Origin: Cepaea nemoralis
Taxonomy: Eukaryota > Mollusca > Gastropoda > Stylommatophora > Helicidae
DNA length: 64,000 nucleotides
Assembly (NCBI GenBank): GCA_014155875.1
Contig: JACEFZ010027929.1
Coordinates: forward strand, 46,001 to 110,000
Direction of reading: 5' to 3'
Shown here: positions 32,219 through 42,915 of the stretch, piece after piece
Layout of the letters: the number at the start of each line of letters is the position of its first letter
Position numbering within the stretch: position 1 is the stretch's first letter
Made by a program: the position numbers and the translations under genes
The notes under the pieces: generated by a model
Seen by the model: the letters and a program-made list of their open reading frames with translations, nothing else
Database searches by the model: none
Told to the model about the DNA's origin: nothing

Positions 32219-33010
32219 GGACTGATTGATTGATTGATCCAGGAACCGACATCACAGCATTCGGGGCATTCCCATAGGCGCTCCGTCCCCATCCTCAGCA
32301 GCCAGCGAAGAGTTCCAACACCAATAGTACCAGTAGCAATCTGATTATATGTCCGTCTCGCCTTTCCTCTGAGCGTCGAGCATCGGCCAGATCCCCTCGT
32401 CACTCCTCGCTGCCTTATTCTTGCCAGATCATGATGATCCATTTGCTCCTCCGAGGTGTACCGTGCTCCCACAAGGCCGCAACCACGTCTGCCTTGTCAT
32501 GCATAAATACTCCACCAAGTTTTGCAGAGCCAGCCAATCTATCCACCTGTTTATTCCCCAGCACACCGGCATGCCCCGGAGAAAAGATCCAGGCGATGCT
32601 TGTCACCCGTGACCTCCGAAGCGAAGCAAGCCACTCTGCACGAAGCATGCCTGTCCTCACCTTCCTAAGCATGCTTTCTGAGTCAATTACAATCACGATG
32701 TGTGTGTATTGTATGCTCGATCCAGCGGAAAGCTGCAGTGACCGCCTCCACCTCCATTCTTAAACTAGATGTTGTAGTATCATTTGCCAGGCTCTCCTGC
32801 ACCAAACGTCGGCCATTAGATTTTGCTAGAACCCCCAGGAACTTCTTCTACCTCTCGACACCGAACCATCTGTGTAGATAATCACATCACCCGAGCGAGC
32901 ATTAATCCTGAATTAGTTGCTGTATTTCCACTTCCGTGGCCGCCCAGGACTCCTATAATAACCTGTAACCACATGGTTTATCAGCAGAAATACTGAGATC
33001 TGAATGAACA
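32219..33010 (-). pseudogene. LINE-H RNase H and C-terminal region, minus
   Basis: The best LINE-H copy. On minus it carries IIYTDGSVSRG at about 32885-32855 (RNase H, Asp in YTDGS), a Glu-bearing strand near 32740 (broken), then VIDSESMLRKVRTG (Asp), and SPGHAGVLGNKQVDRLAGSA (conserved His and final Asp) at about 32590-32530. A frameshift separates DKADVVAALWEHG from the next frame, which has RRTYNQIATGTIGVGTLRWL and LWECPECCDVGS. It ends with TCAATCAATCAATCAGTCC. The four acidic residues of RNase H are identifiable, but frames are broken and no RT is present. Confidence 0.85.
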
Positions 33011-33014
33011 ATAT

Positions 33015-33730
33015 GCTTATTCAGGTCTGGACGTGCAAATATATGCACACATAATTAGATATACCCAGGAACTGCACTTCTCGGGAACTCCAGGATTCAA
33101 CAGGAGATCGCTAAGAATTCTGCGAGAAATAGTATAACAAACTATGTTCACAGCATACGTTCGCTAATATTAAATCGATCTGCATAAACATACGGTTCAC
33201 TGATCGGGAAAAGACTACCAATTACTTCTATATTATTATATATTTAAATCAATGATCCCGTTGACGGGATGAGGATGTATAAAAACATTGTATTTATTTA
33301 GAAGCATCCGTGGATCATAAACATTACTTAGTGAATCGGAAAGGCTTACAATATTTACGATAGGTTCCGTCTAATTCGACTTCAGCTGGATTCGATTACA
33401 GTAAATGGCAATTTGTTTCTGGATAATCTGATAATGAAATCAATCAATAGTTCCATTGCCGTCTTCGTAATGTAGGTTGGTTATTGTAACAACATTGTCT
33501 CATGCTTTGCTTGAATACTTTGATGTATTGTTTCTTGATGGTAGATTTCTAGTGTTCTGCGTGAACAGCAAGTTCTCCCACATGCACGGTTTTTAATAAG
33601 TCCGGCATCTCTTTTAATTTGGCCATAATACTTAAACTATTTTTTAATGTCCATTAATTCTAAATTTATTTCAAGACTTTGTAAAATTCCATAATATTTA
33701 TGTCTTTGCACATAAATACGGCATGTTCCT
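33015..33730. other. Unassigned AT-rich DNA
   Basis: No recognisable content. Confidence 0.5.
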
Positions 33731-33734
33731 CTGC

Positions 33735-33960
33735 ATGTGAAGATTTGTATGTATGTACGTGCGTGTGTATGTATGCGTGTAGGTCTCGTTGTAGGTGTGT
33801 ATGTGTATGTGTGGGTGTATGTGTGTGTGTATGTGTGTACATGTAAACATTAGTTATTTCCCATTTGGTCAAAACTGTATGTGTCCATTGCGTGTGTCTG
33901 AGTATACGTATATGTGTATGTCTTTGTAGGTGTGTGGGTGTCTGTGAAGATGTGTGTAGG
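33735..33960. repeat. GTRTGT-rich low-complexity tract
   Basis: Degenerate GTATGTGTGTGTATG units with a short unique patch at 33850-33890. The 114-codon minus frame (THTHTH) is an artefact of this composition. Confidence 0.9.
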
Positions 33961-33965
33961 TTTTG

Positions 33966-34205
33966 TGCATACAGAAAGACATGATAGTTTAAAATTACCG
34001 TGGTAGACAAATGACATTACTGTGCGAACATGCGTATATTTCAGCTTGAAGGATTTATCTTGTTATTTCACTTTATGCTGTGTGAATTATGGAGTATGTA
34101 CCTGACTAGATGCAGCGAAATATACCAGATAATAAATCAGTGCAATCTATTGTTTGTGTCTTTGTTATTCAAATTCACTATGGGAAAACATTGTTTTGAA
34201 TTTCT
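33966..34205 (+). mobile_element. Penelope-like element 3' end, second copy
   Basis: CAGAAAGACATGATAGTTTA, AAATTACCGTGGTAGACAAA (the same codons as the LKLPW-stop end of the Penelope protein at 57950-57968) and GACATTACTGTGCG are followed by the terminal repeat with GATGCAGCGAAATATACCAG and CAATCTATTGTTTGTGTCTT. About 85-90 % like 57945-58165 by eye. A GT-rich tract lies directly upstream. Confidence 0.8.
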
Positions 34206-34209
34206 TTAT

Positions 34210-34735
34210 TTGACAGTAAACTGGCATTTCTATATTTAACAATCCGGTGACAATTGGAGATTTAACAGTAATATGACATTTCTGCATGTGTCGATTCACT
34301 GACATGTCTATATTTCTGCCACTTCCTTTCTCCGCTTGAAATATTGCCTTGATGGGAATTTATTCAACATCATTTGTTCATTTGTATGCCATAAACATGT
34401 CGTGGTTACAAATTACAAATCGTTAAAGTGACAGCAAAGCCGTATTGAATCCACACACAATATCATCTGTATGGATTAATGTGGAAAGGCTTTAGGCAAA
34501 TTATATCCACATTTAAATCTCCCTGGAAAGAGATCCAATTTGTCATAAATAGGAAGAGGTCAGAAAGATAATGAAGGGTTATATTTTCTGGCCACATGAA
34601 ATAAGTCAGAAAATGTAAAGATAAGTTAATGTGAATCAGTAGTAATCATTAAAATAGTGGGTATGTAGTCGTTCACCTTGTGGAAAATGACAACGGAGAT
34701 TGGTTAGACAAGGCTAAAATCAACCAACATAAGAG
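34210..34735. other. Unassigned DNA
   Basis: No recognisable content. Confidence 0.5.
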
Positions 34736-34737
34736 AA

Positions 34738-36200
34738 TACAGCGTAGATCACAGTCAAGATTTCTTTCCATAGCCATACTATTGTCTGACCGGAATACAG
34801 CATAGATCACTGTCAAGCTATATTTCCCTAGCCATACTATTGTCTGACCAGAATACAGCATAGATCACTGTCAAGATCTATTTCCCTAGCCATACTATTG
34901 TCTGACCAGAATACAGCATAGATCACTGTCAAGATCTATTTCCCTAGCCATACTATTGTCTGACCGGAATACAGCATAGATCACTGTCAAGCTATATTTC
35001 CCTAGCCATACTATTGTCTGACCAGAATGCAGCATAGATCACTGTCAAGATATATTTCCCTAGCCATACTATTGTCTGACCAGAATACAGCATAGATCAC
35101 TGTCAAGATCTATTTCCCTAGCCATACTATTGTCTGACCGGAATACAGCATAGATCACTGTCAAGCTATATTTCCCTAGCCATACTATTGTCTGACCAGA
35201 ATACAGCATAGATCACTGTCAAGCTATATTTCCCTAGCCATACTATTGTCTGACCAGAATACAGCATAGATCACTGTCAAGATCTATTTCCCTAGCCATA
35301 CTATTGTCTGACCGGAATACAGCATAGATCACTGTCAAGCTATATTTCCCTAGCCATACTATTGTCTGACCAGAATACAGCATAGATCACTGTCAAGATC
35401 TATTTCCCTAGCCATACTATTGTCTGACCAGAATACAACATAGATCACTGTCAAGATCTATTTCCCTAGCCATACTATTGTCTGACCAGAATACAGCATA
35501 GATCACTGTCAAGATTTATTTCCCTAGCCATACTATTGTCTGACCGGAATACAGCATAGATCACTGTCAAGCTATATTTCCCTAGCCATACTATTGTCTG
35601 ACCGGAATACAGCATAGATCACTGTCAAGATCTATTTCCCTAGCCATACTATTGTCTGACCGGAATACAGCATAGATCACTGTCAAGCTATATTTCCCTA
35701 GCCATACTATTGTCTGACCGGAATACAGCATGGATCACTGTCAAGATCTATTTCCCTAGCCATACTATTGTCTGACCGGAATACAGCATAGATCACTGTC
35801 AAGCTATATTTCCCTAGCCATACTATTGTCTGACCAGAATACAGCATAGATCACTGTCAAGATCTATTTCCCTAGCCATACTATTGTCTGACCGGAATAC
35901 AGCATAGATCACTGTCAAGCTATATTTCCCTAGCCATACTATTGTCTGACCGGAATACAGCATAGATCACTGTCAAGCTATATTTCCCTAGCCATACTAT
36001 TGTCTGACCAGAATACAGCATAGATCACTGTCAAGATCTATTTCCCTAGCCATACTATTGTCTGACCAGAATACAGTATAAATCATGTCAAGTTATATTC
36101 CCCTAGCCATACTATTGTCTGAACAGAATATAACGTAGACCACTGTCTAGTTGTATTTTCTCAACCATACTGCTGTCTGGCTAGAATACAGCATAGATAG
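34738..36200. repeat. 58-bp satellite, about 25 units
   Basis: The unit is CATAGATCACTGTCAAGATC, then TATTTCCCTAGCCATACTAT, then TGTCTGACCAGAATACAG. Period 58 is confirmed at 34861 and 34919. Two linked variants recur: AAGATCTAT against AAGCTATAT, and ACCAGAAT against ACCGGAAT. The central units are nearly identical, while the first unit and the last two (from about 36060) are diverged. Confidence 0.97.
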
Positions 36201-36341
36201 GTTAACATAGGTATTCACCAGTGAGAAGCCAGATAGTGGCATATGAGTCTTCGTATTCCCGACTCTTGGTGCATTTTTATCAGATATGGTTCCTGGATCA
36301 ACCAAATAACTATGCGCAGTGCCTAACACGCTTGTCTATGA

Positions 36342-38362
36342 TTAGATTCTGCAGCTTGTCTTATTCCAGTAGATTCTGCAGCTTGTCTTGTTCCAGTAGA
36401 TTCTGCAGCTTGTCTTATTCCAGTAGATTCTGCAGCTTGTCTTGATCCAGTAGATTCTGCAGCTTGTCTTGTTCCAGTAGATTCTGCAGCTTGTCTTGTT
36501 CCTGTAGATTCAGCAGCTTGTCTTGTTCCAGTAGATTCTGCAGCTTGTCTTGTTCCAGTAGATTCTGCAGATTGTCTTGTTCCAGTAGATTCTGCAGCTT
36601 GTCTTGTTCCAGTAGATTCTGCAGCTTGTCTTGTTCCTGTAGATTCTGCAGCTTGTCTTGTTCCTGTAGATTCTGCAGCTTGTCTTGTTCCAGTAGATTC
36701 TGCAGCTTGTCATGTTCCAGTAGATTCTGCAGCTTGTCTTGTTCCAGTAGATTCTGCAGCTTGTCTTGTTCCAGTAGATTCTGCAGCTTGCCTTGTTTCA
36801 GTAGATTCTGCAGCTTGTCTTGTTCCAGTAGATTCTGCAGCTTGTCTTGTTCCTGTAGATTCTGCAGCTTGTCTTGTTCCAGTAGATTCATCAGCTTGTC
36901 GTTCCAGTAGATTCTGCAGTTTGTCTTGTTCCTGTAGATTCTGCAGCTTGTCTTGTTCCAGTAGATTCTGAAGCTTGCCTTGTTTCAGTAGATTCTGCAG
37001 CTTGTCTTGTTCCAGTAGATTCTGCAGCTTGTCTTGTTCCAGTAGATTCTGCAGCTTGTCTTGTTCCAGTAGATTCTGCAGCTTGCCTTGTTTCAGTAGA
37101 TTCTGCAGCTTGTCTTGTTCCAGTAGATTCTGCAGCTTGTCTTGTTCCTGTAGATTCTGCAGCTTGTCTTGTTCCAGTAGATTCATCAGCTTGTCGTTCC
37201 AGTAGATTCTGCAGTTTGTCTTGTTCCTGTAGATTCTGCAGCTTGTCTTGTTCCAGTAGATTCTGCAGCTTGTCTTGTTCCAGTAGATTCTGCAGATTGT
37301 CTTGTTCCTGTAGATTCTGCAGCTTGTCTTGTTCCTGTAGATTCTGCAACTTGTCTTGTTCCTGTAGATTCTGCAGCTTGTCTTGTTCCAGTAGATTCTG
37401 CAGCTTGTCATGTTCCAGTAGATTCTGCAGCTTGTCTTGTTCCAGTAGATTCTGCAGCTTGTCTTGTTCCAGTAGATTCTGCAGCTTGTCTTGTTCCAGT
37501 AGATTCTGCAGCTTGTCTTGTTCCAGTAGATTCTGCAGCTTGTCTTGTTCCAGTAGATTCTGCAGGTTGTCTTGTTCCAGTAGATTCTGCATCTTGCCTT
37601 GTTCCAGTAGATTCTGCAGCTTGTCTTGTTCCAGTAGATTCTGCAGCTTGTCTTGTTCCAGTAGATTCTGCAGGTTGTCTTGTTACAGTAGATTCTGCAT
37701 CTTGCCTTGTTCCAGTAGATTCTGCAGCTTGTCTTGTTCCTGTAGATTCTGCAGCTTGTCTTGTTCCAGTAGATTCATCAGCTTGTCGTTCCAGTAGATT
37801 CTGCAGTTTGTCTTGTTCTTGTAGATTCTGCAGCTTGTCTTGTTCCAGTAGATTCTGCAGCTTGTCTTGTTCCAGTAGATTCTGCAGATTGTCTTGTTCC
37901 TGTAGATTCTGCAGCTTGTCTTGTTCCAGTAGATTCTGCAGCTTGTCTTGTTCGTGTAGATTCTGCAGCTTGTCTTGTTCCAGTAGATTCTGCAGCTTGT
38001 CTTGTTCCTGTAGATTCTGCAGCTTGTCTTGTTCCAGTAGATTCTGCAGCTTGTCATGTTCCAGTAGATTCTGCAGCTTGTCATGTTCCAGTAGATTCTG
38101 CAGCTTGTCTTGTTCCAGTAGATTCTGCAGCTTGTCTTGTTCCTGTAGATTCTGCAGCTTGCCTTGTTCCAGTAGATTCTGCAGCTTGTCTTGTTCCAGT
38201 AGATTCTGCAGCTTGTCTTGTTCCAGTAGATTCTGCAGCTTGCCTTGTTTCAGTAGATTCTGCAGCTTGTCTTGTTCCAGTAGATTCTGCAGCTTGTCTT
38301 GTTCCTGTAGATTCTGCAGCTTGTCTTGTTCCGTAGATTCTAGCTTGTCGTTCCAGTGATTG
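36342..38362. repeat. 27-bp minisatellite, block 1, about 75 units
   Basis: The unit is GATTCTGCAGCTTGTCTTGT plus TCCAGTA (27 bp) with variants CCTGTA, CTTGCC and TTTCAGTA. Because 27 is divisible by three, several frames stay open: SCSSRFCSL per unit on plus, LQNLLEQDK and TSCRIYWNK on minus. Synonymous bias towards any one frame is not apparent, and frames end at indels, so I do not call a gene. A variant unit, GATTCATCAGCTTGTCGTTC, marks 36884, 37179 and 37771, showing block duplications of about 11 and 22 units. Confidence 0.95.
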
Positions 38363-38521
38363 GTTTGCTTTTCCTGTAATCTAGGCTTTCATGCTGCACT
38401 GCTCCATGTTCTAATTTCTGCCGGATTTGCATTGGTGAGTTTGAACTCAATTTACCGAACTATTTTTGTTCCGTTAAGACGGTGAGACGCCAGGCAATTT
38501 CTATGTCCACACTCTCAATCA
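38363..38521 (+). mobile_element. W-derived segment between the two 27-bp blocks
   Basis: GATTGGTTTGCTTTTCCTGT, ATGCTGCACTGCTCCATGTT, GAACTCAATTTACCGAAC and GTTAAGACGGTGAGACGCCA follow the order of repeat W downstream of its single 27-bp-like word. The next block restarts at 38522. Confidence 0.75.
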
Positions 38522-39178
38522 TGGTTCCAGTAGATTCTGCAGGTTGTCTTGTTACAGTAGATTCTGCATCTTGCCTTGTTCCAGTAGATTCTGCAGCTTG
38601 TCTTGTTCCTGTAGATTCTGCAGCTTGTCTTGTTCCAGTAGATTCATAGGCTTGTCGTTCCAGTAGATTCTGCAGCTTGTCTTGTTCCTGTAGATTCTGC
38701 AGCTTGTCTTGTTCCAGTAGATTCTGCAGCTTGTCTTGTTCCAGTAGATTCTGCAGATTGTCTTGTTCCTGTAGATTCTGCAGCTTGTCTTGTTCCAGTA
38801 GATTCTGCAGCTTGTCTTGTTCGTGTAGATTCTGCAGCTTGTCTTGTTCCAGTAGATTCTGCAGCTTGTCTTGTTCCTGTAGATTCTGCAGCTTGTCTTG
38901 TTCCAGTAGATTCTGCAGCTTGTCATGTTCCAGTAGATTCTGCAGCTTGTCATGTTCCAGTAGATTCTGCAGCTTGTCTTGTTCCAGTAGATTCTGCAGC
39001 TTGTCTTGTTCCTGTAGATTCTGCAGCTTGCCTTGTTCCAGTAGATTCTGCAGCTTGTCTTGTTCCAGTAGATTCTGCAGCTTGTCTTGTTCCAGTAGAT
39101 TCTGCAGCTTGTCTTGTTCCAGTAGATTCTGCAGCTTGTCTTGTTCCAGTAGATTCTGCAGCTTGTCATTTTCCAGTC
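38522..39178. repeat. 27-bp minisatellite, block 2, about 24 units
   Basis: Same unit as block 1. The order of variant units from TTGTTACAGTAGATTCTGCA (38550) matches that from 37681 in block 1 at a constant offset of 869 bp, so block 2 is a copy of the right part of block 1, carried together with the W-derived spacer. Confidence 0.93.
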
Positions 39179-39345
39179 GTATTGGTGTTGCCTTTCCTCT
39201 GGACTATCTAGGCCATCATGCTGCAAGGACAACACATGGTCTCTAAATTCAGCCCGGGATGTGTGCAATGGAGAGGTATAACTCAATTTTACGAAATATC
39301 GTCCGTTAAGACGGTGAGACGCCAGTCAATTTCTATGACCAACAA
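39175..39345 (+). mobile_element. Repeat W copy at the right edge of the 27-bp array
   Basis: CGTATTGGTGTTGCCTTTCC, GGACAACACATGGTCTCTAA, GCAATGGAGAGGTATAACTC and CGTTAAGACGGTGAGACGCC agree with 40985-41200. The array thus ends exactly at the W position where the unexpanded copies have one CTTGTCTAGTTCCAGACG-like word. Confidence 0.82.
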
Positions 39346-39465
39346 CTACACAAACATAAAATACTAAAATGCTCATTACGATAATTTATGAGTTTCTTCA
39401 GACGGTTTGGTAACTAAATTTCTGCTGTTTTTGAGTCTCAAAGTACCAAACTACAGCAGGTCCGC

Positions 39466-39750
39466 ATGTCCGAATAGATAAGAACGGTGCTCTTAAACAT
39501 CCGGTTTGCTGATGCCGAGGTCAGCGGTTCATTCCCTACACCGGACAGCTGGAATAAAATGTTGACCTGTCGTCCTTGACTTGGGGACGTAAATTACTAA
39601 GTACCTCTGAAGTCGGAGTGGGTTCGCCTGATAGCGAGGGACACTGTTAATAGGGAAAGCTAATCTATACGCAAAATTCAGTCCATCACTACTATAAAAA
39701 TATTGTGTATGGACTACGCTTGAGTTCAACGCGAGCGAGAGAAAAAAAAA
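39466..39750 (+). mobile_element. tRNA-derived SINE B, copy 3
   Basis: A-box area at GAATAGATAAGAACGGTGCT, B-box area at GGTCAGCGGTTCATTCCC, then GGGACGTAAATTACTAAGTA, GTCGGAGTGGGTTCGCCTGA and the end ACTACGCTTGAGTTCAACGC before an A-run. Confidence 0.82.
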
Positions 39751-39754
39751 GTTA

Positions 39755-40320
39755 TTAGGGCAGCCATCGATGAATCTGACTGAATTTAGAAAGTAAATTT
39801 TGGTTATCTGAATGGTATAATCTTTTTTGTTTTTATTTCTTGATGTTTTAGTTTTTCTTTTTAGAGGGAAGGGCGTGCACTGTTCAATTTAGTTTTTTTT
39901 CGTTTTTTGTCTCTGACAACAGTCAAACACTTGAGGTTTCCGCAGTTCTATCCCTGCGGGCAGAGAATGCAGACGTCTGATGTAGGAGCCAACACTGAAA
40001 CATTAACCGGAATAAAAAACCCGCACACAAAAGTTGAATGGAAGACAAATGGAGTTGAAAAGTAATAACACCCAGAACTAATAACCACACAAGCACGCTC
40101 GCTTACGCGCGCACCCACACACAACAAATGAAACGGAAGGAGACACAGGACTTGACTGAAGAAAATGACTAGCATGGGAGAAAGGGGTGGGGGGGGGGGA
40201 GGGTTGATGACTGTCCCCTAGATAAATCCCTTGGAATTGATGTTGGTTAAGATGGTGTGCCGACGCTTTGGCTTTAGGGCAGTGAATGCATTTTCACAAT
40301 TCCGGGACATTCCAAATCGA
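39755..40320. other. Unassigned DNA; partner of 41790-42010
   Basis: GCAGCCATCGATGAATCTGA, TTTAGAAAGTAAATTTTG and GCGGGCAGAGAATGCAGACG recur in order at 41810-42005 (GCAGCTATCGATTTGCCAGA, GCGGGCATAAAATGCAGACA). An old dispersed repeat of at least 200 bp, class unknown. Confidence 0.5.
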
Positions 40321-40329
40321 GGGTTCGTA

Positions 40330-40515
40330 ATCAGCAGCGGGAGATGACGAACTCAATTCATTATGTCGGGGAATTAACTTCGATTGGTATGTGCGTCGGT
40401 CTTCCAGAAATCAATGGTATTCTACTGAACGTAAAAAAATAACTAATAATTTACAAACATCCCAATAATGTTGAGGCTGATGCGGACGTCCTGCTAAGAA
40501 CGTGCAATTAACGTT
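40330..40515 (+). mobile_element. Diverged SINE C-like element
   Basis: CAGAAATCAATGGTATTCTA, TGTTGAGGCTGATGCGGACG and CCTGCTAAGAACGTGCAATT parallel the SINE C body and end. Confidence 0.45.
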
Positions 40516-40984
40516 TTCAGCTGGGGTAGTGCATGGATAAATAATTAAAGACAAAACATCAAAGACACCGAATCCGTTATTTTCCAAGCAGGCACATAGA
40601 CACATGATATGCTAGCAGGCAGATTCACAGCTAGATTTACACTCGCGCAATCGTTGCTAGGTATGGTCATAGTAATGGGACTAAAATGTCATGTCTTAAT
40701 CAGATATGACTTTGCTACCGTATGACAGTAGACGGTATTACTTGCTTTCTGTTAGCGCCGATTGTTGGGCGGCACTTACCAAACCCGACACGCCACATAG
40801 TGCTAACGGCTTCAGGAGGAGGATCGCAATTGTAAGGGCACAAGCCTGTTTACCCTAGTGCGATGGATTGCAGCCTAAACACTAAATGTCATGGCAGGGC
40901 AGTGGAGACTAAGCCCTAAGCTTTGGTCTGCAAATGGTCTAGGGTGGAAGCTCCGGCAGACGGATAGATAGAGCATTGCTTTGC

Positions 40985-41200
40985 TGATTAGGCAGCTTTT
41001 ACAGCTTGTCTAGTTCCAGACGTATTGGTGTTACTTTTTCTCTGGAGTAAACTAGGCAGGCCAAGAAAAGGAGCATGGTGCATGGGCAACACGTGGTTTA
41101 CATTCAGCCGAGGCATTGTGCTATGGAGAGGTACAACTCCGTTTTACAAACGACCGTCTTTAAAGACAATTAGGTGCCAGGAATCATGCAGGAAAATTCA
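40985..41200 (+). mobile_element. Repeat W, unexpanded copy
   Basis: ACAGCTTGTCTAGTTCCAGA (a single 27-bp-like word), CGTATTGGTGTTACTTTTTC, GAAAAGGAGCATGGTGCATG, GCAACACGTGGTTTACATTC and GTGCTATGGAGAGGTACAAC. It shows the state before minisatellite growth. Confidence 0.8.
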
Positions 41201-41319
41201 ATTTCAAAAGGATTATACCATGGCTGTCCTAAATTAATTCGTCCCTCACAATCGCGGACAGACAGAGGGATGTGTGACAGAATAAATGCCTGGCGTTAAG
41301 GTGAGAATGTGAGCAGATA

Positions 41320-41416
41320 GAACGAACGAACGAACGAACGAACAAACTTTATTTTTAAAGGGTTAAGAATTGGGCACGCAGGCCCGTCTAACATTTTGCC
41401 CTTCTATCACTCTCAC
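41320..41416 (-). mobile_element. (GTTC)n-tailed retroelement 3' end, copy 5
   Basis: GAACGAACGAACGAACGAAC, then CTTTATTTTTAAAGGGTTAA and the GGGCACGCAGGCCCGTCTAA core. Truncated at TCTATCACTCTCAC, where a GACA microsatellite begins. Confidence 0.8.
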
Positions 41417-41451
<35 letters not shown>

Positions 41452-41472
41452 GGACAGACGGACGGACGGACG

Positions 41473-41531
<59 letters not shown>
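41417..41531. repeat. (GACA)n/(GACG)n microsatellite
   Basis: About 28 tetranucleotide units; a GGAC-rich centre is flanked by pure GACA. Confidence 0.98.
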
Positions 41532-41534
41532 TTG

Positions 41535-42125
41535 AATAAGTATCTAAGTATAATGACAGATAATATGAGAGTGACATGAATCAACGGCTGACGATCAATA
41601 TCTCAGTCGCGTGCAGTGTATTCATTAGACAAAATGCTTTAATGGCAAACTAATGCCTTAATGATTGCGTGTACTAAGTTTCTATGTCTTTAAAACCAAC
41701 AAACCAAAAGTACACAAGATGCACATTAGGTGTATTTGTGTAGGTTGTTCCCTAGTGTCACAACTGAATAATGCTGAATTTCAATCTGAAAATACAAGTA
41801 AGAATTAGAGCAGCTATCGATTTGCCAGATTGAATTTAGAAAGTAAATTTTGTTTGTCGAGAATGTCAGTGTTTTTCTATTTTTCTTTTCTTGTTATTAG
41901 AAAGGACATGTTTAGTTTTTGTGTGTATAATGTTTTAAATTTGTGGTAAAAAGTCAGGAAACTTCGCATTTATGTGGCTTTATTCCCGCGGGCATAAAAT
42001 GCAGACATTCGGTTTGTTAAAATATAAACCCAAATTTAAATTAAGAAACATCCGTAGGAGAAAGTTTACTGCAGGACTGAGGGGATAAACAACCCAGTAA
42101 TTCGCTAACACACATAAGTCGAAAA
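41535..42125. repeat. Unclassified repeat partner of 39755-39980, rest unassigned
   Basis: The part at 41810-42005 is the second copy of the dispersed repeat noted at 39755. The remainder holds nothing recognisable. Confidence 0.45.
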
Positions 42126-42128
42126 GAG

Positions 42129-42132
42129 AGAG

Positions 42133-42185
<53 letters not shown>

Positions 42186-42216
42186 GAGACAGAGAGAGAG
42201 ACAGAGAGAGAGAGAT

Positions 42217-42252
<36 letters not shown>

Positions 42253-42258
42253 AGAGAG
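42129..42258. repeat. (GA)n microsatellite
   Basis: GA runs with GACAGAGA and GATAAA interruptions over about 130 bases. Confidence 0.98.
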
Positions 42259-42259
42259 A

Positions 42260-42670
42260 GGGAGAATAAACGAAACCGAAGCAAAGGATTGACTGAATAG
42301 AATATATGTGTTTACTAGTTTAAACTTCAATGGTAATAATGAAGGTTACATTTTGACATGACCAAATGTTTAATAACTTAAAGATTTGAGATATTGATGA
42401 ATGTCACTGTGGAACTGGTAAAATGACAGCTAAATATTTATTGCAGGAGTGTCGAAAAATGCGGAGCAGAGATTAGTATTTAGGTCTGCACCCGCTCTGT
42501 TTGAGGACACACTCTATGAATATGTCAACAAACTTAAGTTAACTGCTAGTTACTGTGCATTTATTAATACTGACATCTGAAGATGAATACATAAGAAGAA
42601 ATAATGAAGTGCACAGTTACAAAGATAAAAGCAGCACTCGAAATATATCATTTTCTAGACGAAGAAACAC
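42260..42670. other. Unassigned DNA
   Basis: No recognisable content. Confidence 0.5.
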
Positions 42671-42675
42671 ATTTG

Positions 42676-42915
42676 CCGGCTTCCTGACCTAGAGGTTGGC
42701 GAATTTTCTCCGTAATCTCGTATACTCTCGTAAGTAACGTGACGACGGTGAGAATCAGAAGTGGTTCGAATCGTGTCGGTAACTTACGGGGTATGTGAGC
42801 CGGCCGCTCAGAAAGCAATGGCAAACTACTGAGCGTAATCTTGCCAAGAAATCAACAATCAGCTGAATAATGCTGATGTTGACAGCGATGTCCTGTAAAG
42901 GATATGCAAATCATT
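42676..42915 (+). mobile_element. SINE C, plus copy
   Basis: CCGGCTTCCTGACCTAGAGG head, GTAATCTCGTATACTCTCGT, B-box region GTGGTTCGAATCGTGTCG, GAAAGCAATGGCAAACTACT and the end GATGTCCTGTAAAGGATATG. Very close to 60597-60845. Confidence 0.85.

Noticed and set aside
36415..37797. Frames of 148-233 codons with SCSSRFCSL or LQNLLEQDK repeats, possible repeat proteins or coiled coils
   Set aside because: The 27-bp unit keeps frames open on both strands at once. The frames start and stop at small indels, and the array grows out of a non-coding repeat (W).
36342..39178. Regular 27-bp repeats considered as a CRISPR array
   Set aside because: Units are directly adjacent with no unique spacers, the genome is eukaryotic and there are no cas genes.
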